Positions 1 to 5,189 of a DNA stretch of 5,189 nucleotides are shown here, in pieces; within the stretch, counting starts at the first letter, position 1, and each line of letters begins with the position of its first letter. The position numbers and the translations under genes are program-made. Below the pieces are notes generated by a model. That model had not been told where the DNA came from. It was given only the letters and a program-made list of their open reading frames with translations, and did not search any database. This DNA comes from Anaerolineae bacterium (lineage in GTDB: Bacteria; Chloroflexota; Anaerolineae; JACIWP01): the NCBI GenBank assembly GCA_014360855.1, contig JACIWP010000217.1:1-5189 (forward strand). The letters run 5' to 3'.

Positions 1-1
1 G

Positions 2-193
2 CCGGCGCAGGTCTATTTCGGCCCGTGGATGTGGCGGCTGGCGTACTACATGGCACGCCGGCGATCCGATTCCCATATGCCAGAGGAGGTGAAGCAGGAA
101 CTGAAAGAACTGGAGGAACGATTGGTGCAGGACCCGCGGCAGATGGAGATCATCGGTCTGGCGGCGCGCTGGGCCCATTACCTGGCAAGATGA
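2..193 (+). CDS. csm1: Csm1/Cas10, C-terminal end (5' truncated by the window)
   Basis: This reading frame is open from the window edge and ends at TGA 191-193, giving the last 63 residues of a protein. The visible part contains the string FGPWMWRLAYYMARR, a charged helix rich in Glu and Lys (around EEVKQELKELEERL), and the ending GLAARWAHYLAR. An aromatic WxWRLAYYxxR helix followed by a short helical tail is typical of the C-terminal helical domain (D4) of Csm1/Cas10, which contacts the Csm2 small subunit. Its place directly upstream of csm2 supports the call. Cas10 is the signature type III subunit; it usually senses target RNA, makes cyclic oligoadenylates with its Palm (GGDD) domain and may cut ssDNA with an HD domain. 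None of those catalytic parts lies in the window, so activity cannot be judged. GC is high (41 of the first 60 bases), unlike the following csm2. Confidence 0.85.
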   Translation, partial: PAQVYFGPWMWRLAYYMARRRSDSHMPEEVKQELKELEERLVQDPRQMEIIGLAARWAHYLAR

Positions 194-217
194 GCGCATG
201 ATCATGAGGAGGTTACC

Positions 218-676
218 ATGAAAGAGAAGAATCCCCAGCGGGAAGCAATTCAGGCTGCACTTAAGGACATGCCCTTAATGATCCGAGACGGAGATGCCCA
301 AAAGATCGTTGCACATTGTAAAGCGATTGCACCATTGTTGTCCAAAGTTTCGGCGTCCCAGATTCGGAACGTGTTTGGTCCGGTAAAACGGATGGAGTTA
401 GAATGGACGAAAAATGCACCTGAGGATAAAGCGCGTGCGGTTTTCAGACAGTTGGTATTACTACGTTCCAAATTGGAGTACATGGTAGCAAGGGCTTCCA
501 AGGATAGCAAAGAGCATATGGAGAATTTCCAGACATTGTTGGATGAAGCCATTGAACAGGTTGAGGCAGGTTCTGATTTCCAGACTCGTCGTGCATATTT
601 CGAAAACTTTGTCGCGTTTTTCGAGTCACTTGTGGCATTTCACAAGCGACATGAGCAACGTTCGTCGCGGCAATGA
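218..676 (+). CDS. csm2: Csm2, small (alpha-helical) subunit of the type III-A effector complex
   Basis: This 152-residue, largely helical protein matches the usual Csm2 length (about 120-160 aa). Visible family features are the central segment SASQIRNVFGPVKRM (about residues 45-59), corresponding to the conserved 'SQIRK' region; the LRSKLEYMVARA helix (about 82-93), corresponding to the conserved K-x-x-Y-x-x-(A/G)-R helix; and a C-terminal aromatic helix FVAFFESLVAFHKRH. Csm2 subunits stack along the crRNA-target duplex as the minor filament and bridge Csm1 to Csm5; no catalytic role is known. The start at 218 is supported by AGGAGG at 207-212, five bases upstream. The gene lies 24 nt after csm1 and 39 nt before csm3. 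Base composition is clearly lower in GC than the flanking csm1 tail and csm4 (row 301-360 has 27 of 60 G/C), with many A/T-ending codons (TTA, GTA, AAA, CGA). Confidence 0.9.
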   Translation: MKEKNPQREAIQAALKDMPLMIRDGDAQKIVAHCKAIAPLLSKVSASQIRNVFGPVKRMELEWTKNAPEDKARAVFRQLVLLRSKLEYMVARASKDSKEHMENFQTLLDEAIEQVEAGSDFQTRRAYFENFVAFFESLVAFHKRHEQRSSRQ

Positions 677-715
677 ACTTTCGAGATCAAACAGTGACAG
701 CGAGGAGGGAAAAAC

Positions 716-1564
716 ATGGGACAGAGCACTTCTGGAACGCAGGCGATAGCAGTTACCTTGAAGGGTCGAGTTCTCATCACTGGCTCCATCAGGGCAGTGA
801 CTGGTCTCCACATCGGGGCATCGAAAGATGTGCTGGATATTGGGGGTGTGGATTTGCCGGTTATCCGCAATCCCATGGATCGCCGGCCATATATCCCTGG
901 CTCATCTTTGAAAGGAAAAATGCGCTCTTGGCTGGAGAAGTTGTATGGCAAACCGCAAAATTGGAACCTTTCTAAAGGTGGATTAGTCCAGGAAAAGCCC
1001 AAAGAGCCAAAGGATGTGGTTCTGCATCTGTGTCAAGATGCCGAATCAGCATCGGAGTGCGAGGTGTGCAGAACCTTTGGCATAATGGGGCAATCGGGCC
1101 CCTCGATGCCGACCAGACTGATGGTTCGGGATATCCTTTTGGATGGGGAATCGATTCCCGAGACTGTGATCGACTACACCGAGGTCAAGTGGGAGGCGGC
1201 CATTGACCGGGTGACGTCGGCGGCCACCCCGCGGCAGATCGAGCGCGTGCCGGCCGGCGCCGTCTTCCAACCCATGGAAATCGTCTTCAACATCTACGAG
1301 GAGCAAGACGTCGAGCGCCTGAAGGACGTCATCACCGCCATGCAGTTGGTCGAGGACGATTACCTGGGCGGGCACGGCTCGCGTGGCTCCGGCAAGGTGG
1401 CCTTCGAGGGTCTGAAGGTGGTCTGCCGCGCCGGCAAGGAATACTCCGAACATTGCCCGGAGCCAGATGCGTTCCCCACCAAACTGTCCGAGTGGACCGA
1501 TGACCACAAGAATCGGCTCTGCGAGTGGATCAGGGAAGTAGTATTTCCGAAAAGCGCATCCTGA
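716..1564 (+). CDS. csm3: Csm3, RAMP (Cas7-group) backbone subunit and target-RNA endonuclease
   Basis: The 282-residue protein shows the Csm3 layout. TGLHIGAS (29-36) is the first RAMP strand and loop. IGGVDLPVIRNP (42-53) contains D46, aligned by motif with the catalytic Asp of characterised Csm3 proteins (D33 in Streptococcus thermophilus, from memory). YIPGSSLKGKMRS (59-71) is the RNA-binding segment. H104, C106, C115 and C118 form a likely zinc site (HxC...CxxC). TEVKWEAAIDRVT (155-167) and TPRQIERVPAG (171-181) are conserved, and DYLGGHGSRGSGKVAF (215-230) is the glycine-rich RAMP loop. Several copies polymerise along the crRNA and cut target RNA at 6-nt intervals, and the Asp indicates this activity is retained. 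GAGGAGGG (702-709) sits six bases before the ATG. The protein is somewhat longer than compact Csm3 (about 220 aa), mainly through the zinc-loop region (about 78-118) and an N-terminal extension of roughly 12 residues. Base composition changes sharply inside the gene, from AT-richer before about 1140 to very GC-rich after about 1190. Confidence 0.95.
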   Translation: MGQSTSGTQAIAVTLKGRVLITGSIRAVTGLHIGASKDVLDIGGVDLPVIRNPMDRRPYIPGSSLKGKMRSWLEKLYGKPQNWNLSKGGLVQEKPKEPKDVVLHLCQDAESASECEVCRTFGIMGQSGPSMPTRLMVRDILLDGESIPETVIDYTEVKWEAAIDRVTSAATPRQIERVPAGAVFQPMEIVFNIYEEQDVERLKDVITAMQLVEDDYLGGHGSRGSGKVAFEGLKVVCRAGKEYSEHCPEPDAFPTKLSEWTDDHKNRLCEWIREVVFPKSAS

Positions 1565-1566
1565 GC

Positions 1567-1574
1567 GGAGGAGG
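1567..1574 (+). promoter_or_regulatory. Ribosome binding site of csm4 (decides the start)
   Basis: GGAGGAGG lies seven bases before ATG 1582 and just after the csm3 stop. It favours 1582 over the in-frame ATG at 1525, which lies inside csm3 and has no comparable site. Confidence 0.8.
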
Positions 1575-1581
1575 CCTGGCA

Positions 1582-2652
1582 ATGCCTGAGAGGGTTTTTC
1601 GCCTGGTGCCGAAAGGCGCCGTCCATGTCGGCACCTGGGGCATTGGGCGGGAAGAGGTGCTGGATTATATTCCCAGCGACACGCTGTTCAGCGCCCTGCT
1701 GGTGCAAAGCCTGCGCTCCCAGGGGGAGCCGGCATTCCTGCCGGAGCTGACCACGCCATCGGAAGGGGAGCCGCCTCTGCTCCTCAGCTCCGCCTTCCCC
1801 TACGCCGGCCCGGTGCGCTTCTTTCCTCAGCCGGCGGGCCGGCCGGCGGCTGAGCCGGACGATGAGATGGACAAGGACTTCCGCAAAGCGCGCTGGGTCT
1901 CCGAGGAGATCTTCCATGCCCTGCGCCAAGGGCGTGTTCCGCAGGGGGAGTCGGATGGGCGCGTGAATCTGGTGCAGGGGAAAAGCGTCTGGCTGACGCG
2001 AGCGGAACGCCGGCAGATCGTCCAAGCGCTGGGTATCCCCGACGCGCCGGGAGCGGCGGAGAGCGACCTGCGGCTGTGGGCGACGGATGTGGTGCCGCGG
2101 GTGACGGTGGATCGGCTGAGCAGTGCGTCGAACCTGTTTCACGCCGGCCGGCTGACTTTCGCCCAGGGCTGTGGGCTGTGGTTCGCCGCCCGAGGCACGG
2201 AGGAGGCGCTGGAATGGGTGAAGTCTTTCCTCCAGCTCCTGGCGGATGAGGGCCTGGGCGGCCTGCGCTCGGTGGGACATGGGGCGTTCACGCTCGAGGA
2301 TAAGGAGTGGAAAGTACCGGCCCTGCCGGCGCCGGCGGAAGGGGATGCCTATTTCATCACGCTGTCGCGCTATGCGCCCCAGCCGGCGGAGTTCGACGTT
2401 GTGCTTCGCTCCGAGCAGGCCGCTTTCGCGCTGGAAGTGATCGCCGGCTGGTGCCAGGACGATGCCGGCCACCCTTGGCGCAGAAAACGCATCCGCATGG
2501 TCAAGGAAGGCGCACGGCTGGGCTGGCCGGGGCATGTACCAGGTACCGTGGTGGATGTGCGGCCGGCGAACGTGCCGCAGTTTGCGGAGCGCCCGGTGTA
2601 CCGCTGGGGCCTGGCGTTCCCCGTCGCCGCCGGCGGAGGAGGGGAGCAATGA
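1582..2652 (+). CDS. csm4: Csm4, Cas5-group RAMP subunit that caps the crRNA 5' end
   Basis: From the ATG at 1582 the protein is 356 aa, within the usual Csm4 range of about 300-370. It begins with a RAMP strand (VFRLVPKGAVHVG, 5-17), followed by the Csm4-typical PSDTLFSAL (31-39). Further features are the LSSAFPYAGPVRFFPQP block (68-84), a VDRLSSASNLFHAG segment (176-189), the glycine-rich loop GLGGLRSVGHGAF (224-236) and a C-terminal RAMP region containing RRKRIRMVKEGA (300-311). Csm4 binds the 8-nt 5' handle of crRNA and docks Csm1/Cas10, forming the foot of the complex; no nuclease activity is expected. The frame is open upstream to an ATG at 1525, but that start would overlap csm3 by 40 nt and lacks a good ribosome binding site, so 1582 was chosen. 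The gene is very GC-rich (row 2041-2100 has 47 of 60 G/C) and carries many GCCGGC hexamers. Its stop overlaps the csm5 start by 4 nt (ATGA). Confidence 0.93.
   Translation: MPERVFRLVPKGAVHVGTWGIGREEVLDYIPSDTLFSALLVQSLRSQGEPAFLPELTTPSEGEPPLLLSSAFPYAGPVRFFPQPAGRPAAEPDDEMDKDFRKARWVSEEIFHALRQGRVPQGESDGRVNLVQGKSVWLTRAERRQIVQALGIPDAPGAAESDLRLWATDVVPRVTVDRLSSASNLFHAGRLTFAQGCGLWFAARGTEEALEWVKSFLQLLADEGLGGLRSVGHGAFTLEDKEWKVPALPAPAEGDAYFITLSRYAPQPAEFDVVLRSEQAAFALEVIAGWCQDDAGHPWRRKRIRMVKEGARLGWPGHVPGTVVDVRPANVPQFAERPVYRWGLAFPVAAGGGGEQ
2635..2646 (+). promoter_or_regulatory. Ribosome binding site of csm5 inside the csm4 3' end
   Basis: The purine run GGAGGAGGGGAG ends two bases before ATG 2649; the GGAGG core at its 5' end is suitably spaced. 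The run encodes the poly-Gly/Glu tail of Csm4 (GGGGE), so the last Csm4 codons may be shaped by translation initiation of csm5. A second in-frame ATG at 2658 also lies within reach of the run and cannot be excluded as start. Confidence 0.75.
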
Positions 2653-3797
2653 GCAAGATGCTGACCATATACCGCATGACTATCGAAACACTGACGCCGG
2701 TGCATATCGGGACGGGCACCACGTTGTTGAATAACTACGATTTCGTGGTGCAGGGGGGCAAAACGTACCGCCTCAACGTGGACCGGGTGCTCGATTACCT
2801 GTGGCCGGAAGATGTGGATGCCATGTTGCCAGCGGAAAAGGACAAACTGCTCCGCACACCGCCGGGGCAGTTGTTGAAGCCCAAGGACTTGCAGGAGCAC
2901 CCGGAGCTGGTGCTCTATGTCATGCAGGGTGTGCCGCAGGTCAAAGGGACAGACGCCGGCCAGATACGGGAGCAGATCAAGGATGCCTTTGGCCGGCTGT
3001 ACATCCCCGGCAGTACCATAAAAGGCGCCATCCGCACCGCCCTGGCGCGCTATCTGGTGGGGAAAATGCAGTTGAAACCATTGTCTCTGGTGCAGGGCCG
3101 GTCTCGACGGGAGAGCGCGGATAACGCGTTGGATGCCCGCCTGTTCCGCCCCCAAACGGATTCGGCCAATTACGATCTCCTGCGCGCCCTGCGGATCGCG
3201 GACAGCGAGCCGATAGAGACGGACCCTATCCTGGCCAATGTGCGGGTGTTCCGCGGTACGAAGGGACAATCGCCCATTGCGGTGGAAGCGGTTCCCGCTG
3301 GGGCTGTATTCCAGACGGAACTCATCCTGGATGAATATCTGCTCCAGAGGCAGGCCGGCGAGCTGGGGTGGGATACTGAGCGCGTCCAGGCAGTGCGCAA
3401 TTTCTGGTTCTGGGCCACTTGCCGGAACATGGCGGACCATCAGATACAGAAGGAGAAAGAATTCTGCGCCGCGAATGACATGAGCGCCCTGGCAGATTGG
3501 TATAAAAGTCGTTTGCGTGAGCTGGAGCAGATGAAGGACACGTTGGAATGTCTCCTGCGCATCGGCTGGGCCGGCGGTTGGGAGAGCAAGACCCTGGGGA
3601 GCGAGATCCTGGCGGCTGACGCGAAGGAGTTTCGCCGACTGCGGGAAGATTTCGATCTGGGGAAACCGCCTCGCTTCCGAGGCAAATGGACCCCTTCTAA
3701 AGAGTTCCCCCTCAGCCGGCGGCTCGTCGTCGATGCCAAGGGGAATCCCGCCGCACCCATGGGCTGGGTGCTGGTGCGGTTGGAAAAGGTGAGGTGA
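2649..3797 (+). CDS. csm5: Csm5, RAMP subunit that caps the 3' end of the crRNA filament
   Basis: The protein is 382 aa from ATG 2649, normal for Csm5 (about 340-420). It opens with a RAMP strand and the LTPVHIGTG motif (15-23). The central RNA-binding segment YIPGSTIKGAIRTAL (118-132) follows. Then come VPAGAVFQTELIL (215-227), a helical insertion (about 240-300, including NFWFWATCRN), the glycine-rich loop LLRIGWAGGWESKTLG (302-317) and the C-terminal PLSRRLVVD segment (354-362), which is typical of Csm5. Csm5 sits at the crRNA 3' end and in characterised systems helps crRNA maturation, partly by recruiting host nucleases. The frame continues open upstream to 2307, but that stretch is an out-of-frame shadow of csm4 lacking RAMP features. 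ATG 2649 overlaps the csm4 stop as ATGA and has a strong ribosome binding site, so translational coupling is likely. MLTIYRM from ATG 2658 is an alternative start. Confidence 0.93.
   Translation: MSKMLTIYRMTIETLTPVHIGTGTTLLNNYDFVVQGGKTYRLNVDRVLDYLWPEDVDAMLPAEKDKLLRTPPGQLLKPKDLQEHPELVLYVMQGVPQVKGTDAGQIREQIKDAFGRLYIPGSTIKGAIRTALARYLVGKMQLKPLSLVQGRSRRESADNALDARLFRPQTDSANYDLLRALRIADSEPIETDPILANVRVFRGTKGQSPIAVEAVPAGAVFQTELILDEYLLQRQAGELGWDTERVQAVRNFWFWATCRNMADHQIQKEKEFCAANDMSALADWYKSRLRELEQMKDTLECLLRIGWAGGWESKTLGSEILAADAKEFRRLREDFDLGKPPRFRGKWTPSKEFPLSRRLVVDAKGNPAAPMGWVLVRLEKVR
3786..3794 (+). promoter_or_regulatory. Ribosome binding site of the CARF-HEPN gene (decides the start)
   Basis: AAGGTGAGG lies five bases before ATG 3800. 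It supports ATG 3800 over the in-frame GTG at 3794, which falls inside the site. Relatives of this family commonly begin with an M-x-K-x-L-x-S-F-L-G type strand, which also fits ATG 3800. Confidence 0.6.
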
Positions 3798-3799
3798 CG

Positions 3800-5056
3800 A
3801 TGGTGCGCAAACTGCTGTCGTTCCTGGGGACGACCGACTATCAGGAGGTGGCGTACGGCTTTGGCGGGCGGGAGCACCGCACCCGCTACGCGCCGGCCGC
3901 CCTCTGCCGCCTGCTACAGCCGGACCCTGAGACGCTGGTGATCTTCGCCACGCAGGAGGCGGAGAACAAGCACAGCGCCGGCCTCCGGGAGGCTGTGGGC
4001 GACTGCCTGCCCCTGGAGCTGGTGCGCATCCCCGCCGGCGCCCGCGAGGAGGAGATGTGGGACATCTTCCGCATCATCACCGAACAGGTGGGTGAAGGGG
4101 ACGAGGTCTATTTCGACATCACGCACGGCTACCGCTCGCTCCCCTTCCTCAGTTTCCTGGCGCTGGCCTATTTGCGCACGGCCAAAGGCGCGGCCATTCG
4201 CGGCGTCTACTACGGCGCCTACGAGGCCCGCAAGGATGGGCACACCCCTATCTTCGACCTGACGCCCTTCGTGGAACTGCTGGATTGGACGGTCGCTGCG
4301 GACCGCTTCATACGTTTCGGCGACGGCAGAGACCTGGCCGATCTGGCGGGGAGGGAAAAGTCGGAATGGGCGCGCCGGGGCGAGGTGGAAAACAAGGAGA
4401 TGTTCGCCTGGGGCCGGCTGGCCGACAGTTTGCGCGATATCTCCCTCGCCCTGCGGCTTATCCGCCCGCATGAGGTCATGGAGAAAGCGCATGCCCTACA
4501 GGAGCACCTGCGCACGCATTTCGCCGGCTCGGAGGCGCGCCGCGTCTATATCGAGCCCCTGCGCGTCCTCTTGGAGAGGGTCGGCCAGGCCTTCGCACCG
4601 CTGGCACTGGACAAGCCGCGTCAGGCCGGCAGTCGCCAGGACCTTCTCCACCAGCGCCGGCTCATCCGCTGGTATTTCGAGCACCAGCAGTACGTGCAGG
4701 CGCTGGCCCTGGCGCGGGAGTGGCTCGTCTCCTGGGTCATTGCCCGCATAGGCCATGCGGCTCCGGTGTACGGCAGGGAACGGCGGGAGCAGGCAGAGAG
4801 GGCCTTGAACGAGGCCGGCCATCGCCTGCGGGACAAGAAGGCCGGCGAGACCGCCGGCGCGGAGAACGTGTCGGAACCATCCATCCCCGAGGATGTGGCG
4901 CAGTTGTGGGCCAGTATCACGGAGCGCCGCAACGATCTCCTGCATGCCGGCATGCGCGCACAGCCCGTGTCAGCGAAAACGGTGGTGGACGACGTCGCTA
5001 AGTTCGTGGAGAGCATCGAGAAACTTTCCATACCCGGCGCCGAGAACTCGACATAA
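3800..5056 (+). CDS. csx1: CARF-HEPN ancillary RNase, TM1812/DxTHG (Csx1/Csx2) group
   Basis: This 418-aa protein begins with a Rossmann-like CARF domain (about 1-165). It has KLLSFLGTTDY (4-14) as strand 1 and its ligand loop, TLVIFAT (45-51) as the next core strand, and DITHGYRSLP (106-115), the DxTHG signature of this CRISPR-associated group (D106, T108, H109, G110). A helical region follows (about 180-410) with a polar, charged stretch at about 322-366, then ITERRNDLLHAGM (373-385). There R377 and H382 form the HEPN R-X4-H ribonuclease motif. Such proteins bind cyclic oligoadenylate made by Cas10 in the CARF domain and then degrade RNA non-specifically; cA4 is the most common ligand of Csx1-like proteins, but the ligand cannot be read from sequence. 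It follows csm5 by 2 nt, where classical III-A loci carry csm6. A GTG at 3794 would add two residues. It is cytoplasmic: no signal peptide or membrane segment is seen. The csx1 name is by group; TM1812-family members have also been labelled csx2. Confidence 0.9.
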   Translation: MVRKLLSFLGTTDYQEVAYGFGGREHRTRYAPAALCRLLQPDPETLVIFATQEAENKHSAGLREAVGDCLPLELVRIPAGAREEEMWDIFRIITEQVGEGDEVYFDITHGYRSLPFLSFLALAYLRTAKGAAIRGVYYGAYEARKDGHTPIFDLTPFVELLDWTVAADRFIRFGDGRDLADLAGREKSEWARRGEVENKEMFAWGRLADSLRDISLALRLIRPHEVMEKAHALQEHLRTHFAGSEARRVYIEPLRVLLERVGQAFAPLALDKPRQAGSRQDLLHQRRLIRWYFEHQQYVQALALAREWLVSWVIARIGHAAPVYGRERREQAERALNEAGHRLRDKKAGETAGAENVSEPSIPEDVAQLWASITERRNDLLHAGMRAQPVSAKTVVDDVAKFVESIEKLSIPGAENST

Positions 5057-5096
5057 TAGCGTACCACAGAATCTCAACGGCCTATCATCCTGGTGC

Positions 5097-5102
5097 GGAG
5101 GG
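5097..5102 (+). promoter_or_regulatory. Ribosome binding site of the last gene
   Basis: GGAGGG lies six bases before ATG 5109. It is the main non-homology evidence that the short open frame running off the window is a real gene. The 52-nt gap before the ATG holds no convincing hairpin terminator, so read-through from the upstream operon is likely. Confidence 0.65.
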
Positions 5103-5108
5103 TACCGC

Positions 5109-5189
5109 ATGATATTGTTGAACTTCACGCATCCATTGAGTCACGCACAGCTACAGCAGGTGCAGTCCATGGTGACGGAGCCGATCGAG
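5109..5189 (+). CDS. csx15: Start of a small CRISPR-associated protein, probably Csx15-like (3' truncated)
   Basis: Twenty-seven codons are open from ATG 5109 to the window edge, preceded by GGAGGG at six bases. The N-terminus reads MILLNFTHPLSHAQLQQVQ: a short hydrophobic strand, then N-F-(S/T)-H-P-L, then an amphipathic helix rich in Gln. As I recall, this N-F-S/T-H-P-L opening is characteristic of Csx15, a small (roughly 110-150 aa) protein of type III loci. Csx15 has been discussed with Csx16 and Csx20 as a CARF-like factor that lowers cyclic oligoadenylate levels by cleaving or sequestering it. Its position right after a CARF-HEPN effector fits that role. With only the N-terminus visible, no active site can be checked and the family call is tentative; the coding call itself is firmer. 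Confidence 0.6.
   Translation, partial: MILLNFTHPLSHAQLQQVQSMVTEPIE

Noticed and set aside
1525..1581. Upstream ATG as start of csm4, adding 19 residues
   Set aside because: It would overlap csm3 by 40 nt, has no comparable ribosome binding site, and the extra residues lack RAMP character. GGAGGAGG precedes ATG 1582.
2307..2648. Upstream start of csm5 adding 114 residues
   Set aside because: The extension is an Arg/Ala/Gly-rich out-of-frame reading of csm4, while the RAMP fold begins right after ATG 2649.
1360..2649. Long open frame of 429 codons on the minus strand opposite csm3/csm4
   Set aside because: Its composition (Arg, His, Pro and Gln rich) is that of an antisense shadow in high-GC DNA. 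It has no recognisable motif and lies opposite csm4, which has clear RAMP motifs and a ribosome binding site.
2370..3440. Open frame of 356 codons on the minus strand opposite csm4/csm5
   Set aside because: It is an antisense shadow with no domain signature. The + strand carries the conserved Csm4 and Csm5 motifs across the same bases.
3794..3799. GTG start for the CARF-HEPN gene, giving a 4-nt GTGA overlap with csm5
   Set aside because: It is possible, but it adds only two residues and lies within the likely ribosome binding site. ATG 3800 is better spaced and fits the family N-terminus.
5057..5108. Possible terminator or regulatory hairpin between the CARF-HEPN gene and the last gene (GTACC near 5061, GGTACC near 5101)
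   Set aside because: The complementary arms are only about five bases long, separated by some 35 bases with no T-run. This is too weak to call.
1..5189. CRISPR repeat array, cas6 or adaptation genes inside the window
   Set aside because: No regularly spaced direct repeats were seen, and no frame shows Cas6, Cas1 or Cas2 motifs. If present, they lie outside the window.

Overview
The window lies inside a type III-A (Csm) CRISPR-Cas operon, read entirely on the + strand. In order it holds the 3' end of csm1/cas10, then csm2, csm3, csm4, csm5, a CARF-HEPN ancillary nuclease of the TM1812/Csx1 group, and the first 27 codons of a small gene that resembles csx15. Junctions are tight throughout: gaps of 24, 39 and 17 nt, a 4-nt ATGA overlap, then gaps of 2 and 52 nt. 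Strong purine-rich ribosome binding sites precede each gene. One polycistronic mRNA is the simplest reading. No promoter, terminator, CRISPR repeat array, cas6, cas1/cas2, tRNA or mobile element was seen, and no gene-free stretch exceeds about 50 nt.

How the genes work together (family knowledge applied to this locus): Csm1 to Csm5 plus crRNA form the effector complex. Csm4 caps the crRNA 5' end next to Csm1/Cas10. Csm3 forms the backbone and cuts target RNA; its catalytic Asp is present here as D46. Csm2 forms the small-subunit filament, and Csm5 caps the 3' end. On target binding, Cas10 usually makes cyclic oligoadenylate (cOA), which activates CARF effectors. Here that effector would be the CARF-HEPN protein, which has an intact DxTHG motif and HEPN R-X4-H motif. 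It occupies the place Csm6 holds in classical III-A loci. The partial last gene may encode a factor that degrades or sequesters cOA, but this rests on only 27 residues.

Organism: most of the window is GC-rich (hand counts of 60-base rows reach 63-78%), with frequent GCCGGC hexamers and G/C-ending codons. It is bacterial in style, with Shine-Dalgarno sites and a compact operon. A thermophilic or environmental bacterium such as a Chloroflexota member is plausible, but this is a guess from composition and cannot be settled here. The most notable compositional signal is a lower-GC island (about 43-57% per row) running from about position 200 to about 1140. It covers csm2 and the 5' half of csm3, with high GC on both sides, which suggests a mosaic operon.
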